Source of the DNA: Earliella scabrosa
Lineage: Eukaryota; Basidiomycota; Agaricomycetes; Polyporales; Polyporaceae
Assembly: GCA_022605405.1 (NCBI GenBank)
Contig: JABYQQ010000002.1
Location: 1,302,001-1,366,000, forward strand
Length of the DNA stretch: 64,000 nucleotides
Direction: 5' to 3'
Below the pieces are notes generated by a model, which worked only from the letters and a program-made list of their open reading frames with translations, was not told the DNA's origin and did no database searches. A program made the position numbers and the translations under genes. Below are positions 10,270 through 21,810 of this stretch, in pieces (within the stretch, counting starts at the first letter, position 1; each line of letters opens with the position of its first letter).

Positions 10270-10979
10270 TTGCGCGGTCACACTAATGTGACGGTGCAAG
10301 GGACTCGTCTCGCTGCTCGCACAGAGATGGAGGGACAGACGACCGTCACCCTTCGCAGCAGCAGTCCGGACATCTGCCCTACTTCCTCGCGCTCACCCTC
10401 GGGCAGTCCGAGTCCTCCACACACGCGTTGACGTCCTCGACGAAGCCGCATGACGCGGGGGTTCACCATCCCCGTCCAGCAGGATGACATCCTCATCCTC
10501 GCCTCTGACGGTCTGTCGGACAACCTCTGGGATAAGGACATCCTCGACGAGGTCGTCCGCTTCCGTCGGTCCTTCATGGGTCCATCTGCTACGATCCAGG
10601 AAGCAGATGGCAAGGATGCTAGTCCTGCATCAGGCACGGCGAGCACGACCTTGCGGCGGAGTACCCTCGCGGGCATGCTGAGCGAGGCGCTTTGTTCGCG
10701 CGCGAAGCGCGTGTCTGAGACTCGCGGTTCACGCAGGGGTCAGAAAAACGCCGTGGGTAACAGCACGGACGCAAGCGCAGCAGGCGCAAGTGGCGTGCAG
10801 GCCGAGCACGCGCATGACGTTCCCTTCGCACGAAGGGCGCGCGAGCAAGGGAAGCTGTTTGAGGGCGGGAAACCCGATGGTGCGTTTTCTGTCTTCTTAA
10901 CCGCAAGCGATTTTACTGATCATGTATCGCAGACATTTCGGTGCTCGTCGTAGTCATCTCCCCCGTAGAGCAGTCATAG
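10270..10979 (+). pseudogene. C-terminal part of a PP2C-type phosphatase (PTC7/azr1-like), broken
   Basis: From about 10,450 the frame encodes RGFTIPVQQDDILILASDGL, followed by SDNLWDKDILDEVVRFRR and, after an intron at 10,880-10,932, DDISVLVVVISPVEQS and a stop at 10,979. The ASDGLSDN and DDISVLVVV segments are the C-terminal metal-binding motifs of PTC7-like PP2C phosphatases, which in fungi act in mitochondria. The N-terminal metal-binding half is absent. Just upstream another frame reads on as phosphatase-like sequence and shifts at a run of five G near 10,456-10,460. It lies directly after the urate oxidase fragment, so both may be remnants joined by rearrangement. An unusual short gene starting at 10,450 cannot be excluded. 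Confidence 0.6.
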
Positions 10980-11833
10980 ACGGACGCTTCCCTTTTCTAA
11001 CGTGCCTGTTCTTGCTCGTTCATCTCTCCACTTTTGCCCGGGCACCGGTCGGCACGCGTACCTACTCCCTCCCGGTCGCTGCCACGCACGCACGCCACGC
11101 ACATTTGCATGTATATTGATGTACTATCAACCGTCCCGAACTACAATAGGGGATCTGCTTTTACACGATTGTGAGGAGCTATTAGGGTGGTACTGCACAA
11201 TCTTTGCATGCTCATCCACTCGGAATGTGAGTCTCTTGTTACATCTCGTTCGTACTACTCTGATTCCGTGGCCTGGTAGATATCCGCGAGCTCAACCACC
11301 CCAACAATGACGGTGACTGGAGTCACCTCTCTCCTTCAGAGTCCCCGGCGAGCCATCAAGTCATTCGGACGTCGTTGACCACGCCTCGGCCAACCACCTG
11401 CTCACGGGGGTTTAGGGACTCAGGGAGATGTGTGTTGGCAGCGCTGGCCCCTGGGCCTCTGGCGTTGTTGTGCCGTGCGATGTCAATTGGTCCCGCCTCC
11501 GAGATGCACAGCTACGCTAATCTGAAAATTACCCGTTCAAGGGTTCATCCACCCAGGCAGGCCATTCTGTCAACATGATATCATGATTTGGAACCTCCCA
11601 GGGTACAGGGCTCTGACTGACAAGGTTCGAGCGCAGCCGTCCTAGGACGGCGGCCGAGATGATGGTCAATACTATACGGTAGCTGCGAACATGTCGTTGA
11701 CGTGAGTTCCCGAAGTTGCTGCCGTGCCAGTGCATTCTGACCATTGATATAGTGACTCGTCTAGGACTGCAGGCCCCCAGACATCTTTCCATATCTTCTA
11801 TATCTCCTCTCCCGATTCCAGAGCTCGCCGGTC
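10980..11833. other. Intergenic; from about 11,470 a promoter block shared with DUF6533-B
   Basis: No gene is visible in 10,980-11,470. From about 11,470 to 11,833 the sequence is a diverged copy of the region upstream of the broken DUF6533-B gene (about 19,770-20,102), so it is probably the promoter of DUF6533-A. The most conserved part is CAAGGTTCGAGCGCAGCC followed by a perfect 16-base palindrome GCCGTCCTAGGACGGC at 11,636-11,651. The DUF6533-B copy of the palindrome has one mismatch. Confidence 0.6.
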
Positions 11834-13552
11834 ATGACGAATCAAGCCCAAGACGGCTCGTTCGTGGGCGCGGAGTATGTATCCTCGTCCTGCCTCTACT
11901 CAAGAGCTCACGACTCGGATTCTCCTTTCAGGGTCAGCACCAACTATAGTTCATTCGCAGCGGCAGGCAAGCATACCCCCATCTACCAGTGTAGCTGCCG
12001 TGCGGTCCAGATGAAAACTGAATCATCATAGCGTTCTTGATATGCGAATACCTCGCCACGTTTCCCGAAGAGGTGAATCTGTTCTGGAAGAGGAGATGCA
12101 CGGGAGCATCTGTCTTGTTCTTCATGAACAGATATGCTCCGCTGTTGTTCTACGTCTTCGGCAACATGAACTTCTGGATACTGACCGACGTGGTGTGTGT
12201 TCTTCCCATGTCATGATGTGGACGAGTTGCTCACGGGTTTTGCACGAGTCAGAGGTACGGAACTCTGAAAGCGACGAACCTTGCTATCCAGTCGTAATGC
12301 GTTGACCACGCAGCTGTCAAGCATTCATCAAGGCATGCTGGATCTTCAGTGTCCTACAATACGTCCCCTGGGCTGGTGAGTATAATGGCTCAAAGTTGCA
12401 TGCGAGGATGCATCCACTCATCATACAGCAGGGTTCTCGGCACTGCGGGTCTACGCGCTGAGCATGAACTGGGCCGTCTCCTGCTTGGTCTTCTTACTCT
12501 CGTCGATCACGATTGGGATAGACCTCGTACGTCTCCGTTGAACGCTAGAATCAGTCCCTTGTTGTGTGAGTTTCGTTGTCCTTAGGCGCACCTCTGGCCC
12601 TTCAGTCGGACAATGATTGTCCCACGCTTGGGCTGCATTCAATATGACACCGCGAGTTTTGAAGTACATATCGGGTACGTTCAAATCCTCGATTAGCCCC
12701 CTGCGCGCTGTGTCTGACCCTGGTCGACAGATGTAAGTCGCTGGCATTCTCTGTTACGATATTTCGAGCCGCTCTGATGGATCCGTTGTCAGTTCTGACC
12801 GCATCAAAATCATCGCTCGTCCTGGCAGACATAATCGTAATCATCGTGACGTGGGTTAAACTAGACCGACGCACCGGAAGGCTCATTGGGAGACACTCGC
12901 TCATGCATATTATTCAACGTGACGGTTAGTATATCAGAAAGAATGTTACAGCATACTATACGCAGCTAACTTGACGGCTAGGAACCATCTACTTCATGTG
13001 AGCACCTTACGCTTCCTGCACATCGGTCAAGCGACTGTCCTTGAAAGCACCAACAAACCGGTCTTTCACTCAGATGTCTGCTAATACTGAATACGCTCGA
13101 CCTCACTCTGAGCGAGCTCTGGGTAAGTAGCACATGACAACTCTATGGCAGGGAGCCGCTCGTTAACGATCGCCGCACAGATCGCGGGTAGGCCGCTATA
13201 TACCACAAGCTACCTGGTCTTCTTCGCGGAACCGTGAGCACCTCAACTACGGGTAACCTGCTACGCACGCACTCACTGTATCATTCATAGAATGACGGCC
13301 GTCCTCGTATCGCGCTTCATGCTCAACCTGCAAGCAGTCGATCAGCGCAGTCGCATATACTCCTCGACGGATGACATGGCGAGCCAGACTGGGAACGGAT
13401 CGCTCCTCTTTGAGCGCGTAGTTGGCTCGTTGGGCTCCTCGGATATCTTTGACAGCGGTGCACCCGCGACAGCTGATGAACATCCGTTGGAGGAGGTGGG
13501 ACGGGACAAGGACCCAACGATGGGAAAGACGACTCTAGGGTTCCATGAATAA
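11834..13552 (+). CDS. DUF6533 seven-transmembrane protein, copy A
   Basis: About eleven short exons read as a multi-span membrane protein. The DUF6533 core is FLICEYLATFPEEVNLFW, then RRCTGASVLFFMNRYAPLLF. Later membrane spans include CWIFSVLQYVPWAG, FSALRVYALS, a hydrophobic span around LSSITIGIDL, LVLADIIVIIVTWVKL and YLVFFAEP. The last exon starts near MTAVLVSRFMLNLQAVD and ends in a hydrophilic tail at 13,552. Start 11,834 begins MTNQAQDGSFVGAE, and exon 2 (11,932-11,966) is followed by a GC donor. Some middle exon borders are uncertain. DUF6533 proteins are a large basidiomycete family with receptor-like topology and no proven function. This copy carries none of the stop found in copy B. 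Kinase 1 follows 1 kb downstream. Confidence 0.8.
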
Positions 13553-14558
13553 GTACGCCACTCGCTCATCATCGAGTTCAATGCTTGCCGGTAGCGCCTT
13601 GTAACGCAGCGAGGTCTATACTCCAGATTAGGCAGGGGGAGAACATTAAATCAAGTTTAGGACGTTTCACAGCGCTGAACACTCCGCTCAACAAGTTCGT
13701 ACATCAATAAAGTAACCGTTGATGCCGGTCGATTGACTTGACCCGAACCGCAGTCATTCGGCAGCAATCTAGCCGCGAGACTCAGGCAAGACTGCGATCG
13801 GAACGCCGCGCTGCAAGAAGCGTCATGGCATCGCTGGGCTCGATTAAGATTGTACAGAACAACCCGAGAAAGCCAGCAGAGCCTGTGGAGGTATCTGGAT
13901 CATTAACCCAACTTTTCGTTATCCCAGGGACGACCTAGGAGATGAGGCGCAAAGCAGGTTCATACTGCAAGGGGTTAAATGGCTCGTGCAGAACAAGCCT
14001 TCAATGCCTACACATATACCTTTGAGTAGTCGATTCATTAGTAGTAATGTCATGGCAGGCCGCCTGAGGCGCTTGAAGTTGCCAACAATGGGCGCTAGAT
14101 CCGTGCCGGGATTGCTTGGCTGTGACGCGGCGTGACTGTTTACTGTTCGCTTTGCACCACCACTCTCAGCCAGCTCGCTGTGACGAAAGGGCATCAACTA
14201 GCGGTGCTTCATTGCTCTCTATAGGTGCAGAGGACTATTGTTATGTATTCACCCTCTTATGAGCTCACTCACCCGCTGCTATGGTCAGATATCCACTAGT
14301 ACTTGCGCATTGACCGGTTCAACACCGCTTAGCTGAGCCACTAACGCACGATCCTGAACCCAGACCTCATTGTCCTCCCAATTTGGCGCAATTGAGAGTA
14401 ATTGTTACTTTGCAGGCCAACCGGTTTGCGGCTTTGCACCGGCCGGCCAAGCCACGTGTGCTGACCACAGGTTCCAGCACCTCTAACCATCTCCCCGCAT
14501 ACAAAAGCGGTCCGTTTGCGCGCTTGTAAGGTGAGCTCTCCGTTTCTTCCTCTCCACC
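13553..14558. other. Composite spacer: B-type 3' flank joined to C-type 3' flank and kinase promoter
   Basis: Bases about 13,600-13,890 resemble the 3' flank of DUF6533-B (about 21,930-22,260). From about 13,910 to 14,558 the sequence instead resembles the 3' flank of DUF6533-C and the kinase promoter (about 24,360-25,034). The switch near 13,890-13,915 implies that a C-type gene once present between A and kinase 1 was deleted, or that C was never inserted here. No gene lies in this stretch. The last 160 bases, just upstream of the kinase ATG, are very similar in all three kinase genes. Confidence 0.6.
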
Positions 14559-17500
14559 ATGGGTCCACACAGGATGACCGAGTCGACCTTGCAGGGCACC
14601 CCTGTCAACGTCGACAGGTTCAAGCCGGTGGACCCTAGTCGCCTACCGAACATCCAGATACGGGCCACCGCCGTCGAGAAGCGAGGCAACATGATCAAGG
14701 ACTGCCCCGACTGCACGATACTCATGCGGTACGCTCAGTACAAGACCGACGTGTTGGGCAGCCTTGTCGCCGAGTTCGACGCGAACCCCACATCCAAACG
14801 CCGCGTCCTCGACGTCTGGTTCACGTTCAACCAGCAGCTGGGTATGCTGCCGATATTGGTTGAGAAGGGTGGGGACGTGGAGGCTGCACGGAAGCCCAAG
14901 GAGCTAACTGAGAAGGAGTACTCGGAAGCTTGGGTATGTGTCCTAACCATCTCGTCTGCGTCAGCGTCATTGATGTCTCCACAGCTACGGGTCGACCAAC
15001 AACACGAGCTCTGTCCCGGACACTTCCTTCATCTGTCAGAGAACAAGCACGAGAAGACAGACTCGGACAAATACAAGATCGACGGTGCGTTCATCGCACT
15101 CGAAGACCGCGACAGCGTCGTCCCAGACGTCCCGAACTGGGCGCTACAGCGTATGGGCGCGGAACTGAAGCGCGGCAAGGCGAAGAACGACCCCTACGAC
15201 GATGTTCCTACCCACGATCCGGATACCGACGTGCTAACACGCAAGGCCGTGCGCGGGCAGGTGATGTCGTACAACGAGCACAACTTCGCGTACCAACACC
15301 GGACAGCGATGTATCACCTCTTCATTAACGGCGAGTGTTTCCGGGCGATGCGCTGGGACAGATCCGGCGTTATCGTCACCGAGGCGATCAACTACGTCCG
15401 CAGCCCGGCGGGGACGAAGGCGCTCCTCGAGGTTCTATATGTATTCTCGAGATTCACGCTCGAACAGAAGGGCTACGACCTGACTGTCGTCCCGCTCCCG
15501 AAGAATTCGTGTGGGTGGCAACGCATGAACGAGCTGGCGGAGGACTGCGGCAACGATCTCAACCACGAGGAGGGTCCGATCACCAAGCCCGTCCATTCCG
15601 TCTTCCTCGACCCCTCCGCTCCGCTTCCGGCCTACGAGCTCTCTGCGGAGGAAGATCGCCTCCACCACGATCCGACGTGCGTCTGCGAGGACCACTTGTC
15701 GCACGCGCTGCCCCCTGTCGTCCCCGTGTGGGACATCATCCGACGGATGTACCGTGACACGCTGGTCGAAGGCTTCCCTCGATACAGGATCAGGATACGC
15801 GGGGAGGACTACCTCACTGCGAAACACATCTACCTCGCGTTTGGGATGGTCGGGCGGGGAACCCGTGGTTACATCGCGCTCGAGTGGAGGACGCAGCGGC
15901 TCGTGTTTCTCAAGGATGCGTGGAGGCCGCACTACGAGGGAGTGCCGGCAGAAGGCGCGATCCTCTCCGAGCTCAACGCCAATAACGTCCCGTACGTTCC
16001 CCATGTCATTAACTACGAAGACGTCTGCTATGAGGACGGGACGCCACAGGAGACGGAGACATCGCACTACTCACCCAACACCGGGTGCAAGCATGTTGAA
16101 CCAGGCCCGCCGTTTGAGCCCGATATCCCGACATGGCAACGGGTTGCGCCCGAAGACCCGACGGTGACCGGTAGCGAGGCGGCGACCGCGTTCCTTCGTC
16201 GGTACCCGGTTTCGGCGCCAAGCGAGCTTCAAGGTAACACAGTACGGTCCAAGGTGGCTGCCCAACCTAGAGCAGGGGTGTCTACCCCCACGGGCGACGG
16301 CACCATTGTTGTGCCGGCCGTCAACTTGAAGAGCGAAGCGACGCGCGGGAAGAAGCGTACGGCTGAGGATGTCGCGGCTGAGGATCGGCGGATCCAAGGC
16401 ACTGGCTTACGGCACCTGGTCCATTCACGCACCGTCATGCGGGACATCTGCTTGCCGTTCACGGAGTTCACGAGCAGCCAGCAGCTGGTTCAAATAGTGC
16501 TCGAATGCATCGTTGGTGGGCGTCGATTCTGCATCGTCTCGAGAGCCTTGTACTGATTACTCGAACACAGCGCATGAGGACGCGTACGTCAAATGCAAGT
16601 ACATGCACCGGGACATCAGCGCCGGAAACATCCTTATCCGGATTGTCGTCCAACAACTGCAGGAAGGATACTCTGTCAAATGGGAGGGCGTGCTGAGCGA
16701 CTGGGAGCTTGCGAAGCATACTGATGTGAAGATGACATTGCAACCTGAACGGACGGTACGTCTCCTGTCTACTCTGGGCGTCTGCCTTGCGTGATCTGAC
16801 ATGGGTTCAGGCAACATGGCATTTCATGTCCGCTTACCTCCTCTACAACCCTACTTTGCCACCGACCATCGCTGACGAACTTGAAGCATTCCTCCACGTC
16901 CTGGTTTACGGCGCGGTCCGACGCATGAATTCCAACCTTCTAACGATCAAACCCTTCAATCAGGACTATTTCGAAGGTTACTGCGTTAACGGTGCGACGA
17001 ACAAGGTGACCTGCCCACACGCCAAGCGCTGCTCAGTTGTCGACGGAAGTACTCTCACCGATGGACCGACACCCATAACATTCTTCTCTGCGCGTGGCAA
17101 CGAGAAGGAAAATCATCCGATAAACGCATTAATCGCTCAGCTACTGGAGATCTTCCACTCCCGCTACGTTGTCGCTGCCTGGGAGAAGAGCCCGCAAGCG
17201 GGCCCGAAGACGCCTGACCGGCACAGGCCGCAATTCCCCACGAACAACCAGGAAAGGTTCGCGATGCTCCAGACCCGATTCGAAGGCAAGGAGCCCATGA
17301 TGCCCGTCCGCGAGGACGCGGCCAAAAAACGGCCTCAAGAGCCGACTGCGAAGATGTACCAGGATGTCAAGGCTCTTGCAAACCACGTCGCCATTAGCGA
17401 GCTCTTCTTCAACTACATCTCCTCCACTAAGCTCACTTGGCCTCCCAACGACGTGATCGACGATCGGAGCGTTACGGACGCGGTGAATTTGCCTCCTGAG

Positions 17501-18016
17501 TCGGATTCTCCCCCCGCTACAGCTCCACCGGAGCAGCCTCAAACCTCTGCGCAGGCCGCAGTCCCGCAGCAAGCTCCGGCCCCACCGCTTGATCAACACC
17601 CTCCGGCGCAAGCTGTACCCGATGCCCCCAAGCCCGCAAAGAGACCACGTCGTGAGCCGCCTCGACCGCCGGTCCTCCTCGCCGGCCCATCCGCTCAGGG
17701 TGGGCGCGTCACACGCAGTCGAAGTGCGGCAAATGCTACCGCTGCAGCAGCTTGTGAGGACGTGGAACCCGCTCCCTCCACCGCTCTCCCTGTCGACATT
17801 CCTCGCCGGATGACTCGCAGCCAGACGCGCGCCTCGATCAAGCAAGCAGCGACCCCGGCAGACAGCGGGGTTGCTTCGCGTGCACGTGGGAATGGGAGGA
17901 CGACGAGGGCAAATACGCGTCTCAGTGCACGGACTCGTCAACAGAGCAGTGGGAAGGATTCTGCGAAGAACCCGTCCAGCGCCGCGGCGGGCAAGAGACG
18001 GACTCGTCGTAAATAA
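14559..18016 (+). CDS. FunK1-type fungal protein kinase, kinase 1
   Basis: Four exons (14,559-14,933, 14,985-16,515, 16,571-16,755, 16,811-18,016) give 1098 residues. The FunK1 layout is clear: an N-terminal extension, then KAVRGQVMSYNEHNFAYQHR, RWDRSGVIVTEAINY, RLVFLKDAWRPHYEG, and the catalytic loop YMHRDISAGNILI with HRD at about 648-650. The usual DFG is DWE (SDWELAK, about 678-684), and RTATWHFMSAYLL follows as the activation-segment end. A long Pro/Ala-rich, basic tail of about 250 residues ends KRRTRRK, which could serve as a nuclear localisation signal. FunK1 kinases are expanded in mushrooms and their substrates are unknown. The first 490 residues or so differ from kinases 2 and 3 at scattered sites; downstream of 16,031 the gene appears identical to kinase 2. 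Confidence 0.88.
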
Positions 18017-18544
18017 TCTGTATTGAGATCCTTCCTTCGTCCTTGGTTCCTTGCACGCTCTTGCTGTATCCTTATTGCCTATGTATTTTTGTTCTCCGTG
18101 CCCATGTTGTGCGATGATAGTCGTGATGTAAACTCGCTGTGGCTTACTCATACAGTACCACTCTGGGGGACTTCTCAGTTGACCTGGAGCTCGACCCCCG
18201 GGCCGATCATGCTGCTGATTGCACTGTCACTGGTGTTTGCACGCTTGTGACCGGTGACGTTAGAGCTCACTGGCTGTTTCTTCCGCCCACTGCGGTCTGG
18301 GTTTCACAACACTCCTCTGGTAAGTTGTCGAACTTAGGTGGATTGAACACAGCGTTTTTGAGAAAGTAATACACGGTCGTCTTCAACCCTTCTACTACGC
18401 GTCCTGCGTACGACTCGCTCTCAATCGGGGCCTTGGGTCTCGTATCACACGCTGCCCCTTATCGTCGTGGTCTGCAAGTTCATCCGAAAGTTGCGCAAGC
18501 AGCTGCCGACCGTGGTGACCCGGACTTCGCGGCACGGGCTGCGG

Positions 18545-18785
18545 CACGGGCTGCCAGTCGAGAGGACTATCTTGGCTGATATGAGATCTTCCTCGGCTTC
18601 AAGTTCCGCATTATCCAGCGGTTCATATTCGTGAAGGACTCGTGGCGGCCGTTCTACGAGGGAGTACTGGGTGAGAGCGATATTCTCGAGTCGATCCTCA
18701 ACGCACACGACATCCCCCACATTCCGCATCTGACTCCGAGGATCCGATGGCACCACGTACGAGAACGGCGAACCGAGTCGGATTG
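18545..18785 (+). pseudogene. FunK1 kinase fragment
   Basis: The stretch reads SREDYLG, stop, YEIFLGFKF, then FVKDSWRPFYEGVLGES and, after a short frame change, TYENGEPSR. These match EDYLTAKHIYLAFG, FLKDAWRPHYEGVPAE and CYEDGTPQ of the intact kinases, in the same order. It is therefore an old kinase relic with an in-frame TGA, more diverged than any of the full copies. The sequence from 18,017 to 18,544 is kinase 3' flank without a gene. Confidence 0.75.
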
Positions 18786-18839
18786 TTTCTCCAAAATATT
18801 GAGACTGACCCTATGAAGTTCGCGTCCTTTGTGTGTAGC

Positions 18840-19138
18840 GGTTGAACTGCATGATCAAATGGCATAGTGTTAGACAAGTGTTCGTAGTCGACAACCTCGA
18901 ACCTGAACTTCTCGCTGAGATCTCGCATAAACGGCATTGACGCCCGTGCTAGTACTTGTTTGATGACTTCGGCCTTTACTCTCACTCTACTGCTCTGCGG
19001 CTAGCCTTGTCGCGCACTACTCTCAGCCTCCCCAAACTACTCAGTGCGCCATTGCCGCTCTCGCTCTGGCCATGACCGCCTCCGATCGCGGTGCACGACG
19101 GCCAGCGGGCGCCAGCGAGGATCGCTCGAGAGTCACTG
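18840..19138 (+). repeat. Diverged copy of the urate oxidase upstream region
   Basis: Bases 18,840-19,138 align with about 39,255-39,580, the region upstream of the intact urate oxidase. Both include the block around GGCCATGACCGCCTCCGATC. The copy lacks a short stretch present at the intact locus that contains two overlapping GATA motifs, and it stops before the TATA box and coding region. It shows that each kinase gene of the array was once followed by the urate oxidase upstream region. Confidence 0.75.
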
Positions 19139-20102
19139 AGCAAGAGGTGCTCAGGAATAGGCGCTCATACCGGGGGTGGTGGGGGGAGGGGGGTCTTAAT
19201 TCACTTTAGTTAAGCGCCTCTGAGTACCCCCGCCAGACATGAATCTCATGTTCCTCTGTCTTCTGAAGCTTGTCGGGGGCTTACACCACGAGTTTTGGGA
19301 TGCACCAATGCGGCTTGAAGTATAGTAGCGCTACTTCAACATGGACGGTCTGCTCTGAGCCCAAGAGTGACGAGACGAGACGAGCCCTGACGTAACTATA
19401 GTGCTCAGTACCAAGATCCATTCAAACCGTATTTACCGCTTGTAAGCATCATGCTACACCTTTTCCCAAGCTCAAAAAGTGGAAACTGGCCATAAGTACC
19501 CGTCCGCAAGCTTGGCAGGGGTCCTGAACTTCCTGAAGTTACATCCAGCATTGCCCGTCATGTTGCAAGCCCCGCCACGTTGTATGGGCGTCTACGTTTC
19601 CAAATGTAGCTGATCTCCAGTGACACATCACTGACACATGACAAATACTACCATATATGGCTATTTCCCACGAGGGGGGAGGGGGAGGGGTCCCGTCTGG
19701 CCTCACTATTGCACTTGACCGACCCCGGTACATGCTCGCACTTTTGATCACCTCTTGTCACTGAGTGCGAGATGATGTCACTTGGTCCCCGCCTCCCTAA
19801 CCTCCGACCAATGCCCCTCTCCCACGGTAATCTGAAGATTACCCGTTCAAGGTTTCATCCACCCAGGCTGTTCACTTTGCCCACATGTTGTGACTTGATA
19901 CCTCCCAGAGCCTGAGTACACTGGCGCTCCAACTGACAAGGTTCGAGCGCAGCCGTCCTAGGACAGCGGTACAGCTGATGATCACCATTACGTAGCTGCG
20001 GACATGGTTGCTCCCAGGGCATTCTGACCGCCGATATAGGGAGTCGTCCCCCACTGCACGCATCTTTCCCGCATCTCCTCTCGACTCTAGAGCTCGCCGG
20101 TC
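19139..20102. other. Intergenic with two G-rich tracts; DUF6533-B promoter at its end
   Basis: No gene is visible. Two dense guanine tracts lie at about 19,171-19,193 and 19,673-19,692, each with three or more runs of four to six G separated by one to four bases, a composition that can form G-quadruplexes. A short GACGA tandem repeat lies at about 19,371-19,386. From about 19,770 the sequence resembles the promoter of DUF6533-A. An identical copy of the whole stretch is at 29,615-30,578. Confidence 0.6.
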
Positions 20103-21810
20103 ATGACGAGTCAAGCTCAAGATGCCTCGTTTGTGTCGGACTTCGGCGCTGCGTATGTGTCCTCTTTCTGCGCCTATTCAAGAAGCTCACGACTCGGAAT
20201 ACCTCTGCAGTGTCACCACCAACTACAGTGCATTCGCAGCGGCAGGCAAGTATACCCCGTCTACCAATGTAGCCGTCGCGCGGTCGAGATGAACACTGAT
20301 CATGAATCATCACAGCGTCATTGATATGCGAATACCTTGCCACATTCCCTGACGAGGTGGACCTGTTCTGGAGGAGAAGATGCAGTGGGGTATCGGTCCT
20401 GTTCTTCATGAACAGATATGCCCCTCTATTGTTCTACATCCTCGTCAACACGAACTTCTAGTTATCACCGACGCGGTGTGTGCTTTCCCCGTGTCATGAT
20501 GTGGACGGGTTGCTCACGGCGTTTGCACGAGTCAGAGGTACGGAACAAAGCGGCCAAGCCTGACGCACAGTCCTAATACGTTGTCCGCTCAGTTGTCATG
20601 CGTTCGTGAAGGCATGCTGGATCTTCAGCCTGCTCCAATACGTTCCGTGGGCTGGCGAGTATAGCGGCCCGATACACTAGGCGGTGGTGAATGCTTACGA
20701 TGATGCTATGGCACAGGCTTCTCCGCTCTGCGGGTCTACGCGCTGAGCAGGGATTTGATCATCTCTTGCTTGGTATTATTCCTCTCGTCGGTGACAATTG
20801 GCATAAACCTCGTACGTTCCTATTGAGTTCTAGGATCACATGCATGTCAGATAGAGCTTCCTCGTCCTCAGGCGCACCTCTGGCCCTTCAGTCAGACCAT
20901 GATCGTCCCACGCTTGGGCTGCATAGAGTATGACACTACGAGTGTTGAAGTACAGATCGGGTGTGTCAAAATCCTTCATTAGCCTGTTACGCACGGTGTC
21001 TCACCCTGGTTGATAGATGTAAGTCGCTGGCTGCGAATCTTGGAGCCGCTCTCATCGATCTGCTCTCAGTTGTAACCGCATCAAAAGCATCGCTTATACT
21101 TGCAGACATAATCGTGATCGCCGTAACGTGGGTCAAACTAGGCCGGCGCACAAGAGGGCTATCTGGGAAGCACTCGCTCATGCATATCCTTCTACGAGAC
21201 GGTTAGTGAATCGGAGGCGATGTTATGTTCGGGATGTCATACTCAACTAACTCGACGGCCAGGAACCATCTACTTCATGTGAGTGCCTAATCATCTTCCT
21301 GAACACCTTGTCCTTGTCCTTGAAGCATGGGTGACCAGGTCTTTTATGCAGATGTCTGCTAACACTAAATGCGCTCGACCTCACTCTGAGCGAGCTCTCG
21401 GTATGTTGCGCATTACGACTCCAAAAGATGCCGCTCACTCAACATGATCGCCGCACAGATCGCAGGTAGCTCGCCATACACCATCAGCTACCTCGTGCTC
21501 TTCACGGAGCCGTGAGCACCCTCAACTACGATTTCACACCTACGCACGCACTCACTGCATCATTGACAGGTTGACGGCCGTGCTCATATCGCGCTTCATG
21601 CTCAACTTGCAAGCAGTCGATCAGCGCACTCGCTCCTCGACCCCCGATGATATGGAGAGCTATACTGGGACCGGATCGCTCCTCTTTGAGCGCGTAGTTG
21701 GCTCGTTGGGCTCCTCGGACCTCTCTGACAGCGGTGCGTCCGCGACAGTCGATGAACATCAGTTGGAGCTGGTGGGACGGGACAAGGACCCAATGGTAGG
21801 CGAGACGTAA
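20103..21810 (+). pseudogene. DUF6533 seven-transmembrane protein, copy B, broken by an early stop
   Basis: The copy is closest to DUF6533-A, starting MTSQAQDASFVSDFG and keeping the core LICEYLATFPDEVDLFW and VLFFMNRYAPLLFY. In the third exon, where A reads NMNFWILTD, B reads NTNF and then a TAG at 20,459-20,461. The sequence after it is one base shorter than A, so the frame is also shifted. Later exons remain recognisable (IIVIAVTWVKLGRRTRG, FMLNLQAVDQ) down to the stop at 21,810. The early lesion would leave only the first membrane segments, so the copy is called a pseudogene. Splicing around the lesion is possible but not evident. Confidence 0.75.

Noticed and set aside
11623..11635. GGTTCGAGCGC resembling a tRNA B-box in the DUF6533-A promoter
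   Set aside because: It lacks the closing CC and has no A-box or cloverleaf upstream.
17141..18151. Long open frame on the minus strand across the kinase tail (336 codons, repeated at 27,617)
   Set aside because: It is the antisense of a GC3-biased Pro/Ala-rich coding region; such frames open by codon bias and the peptide has no recognisable domain.
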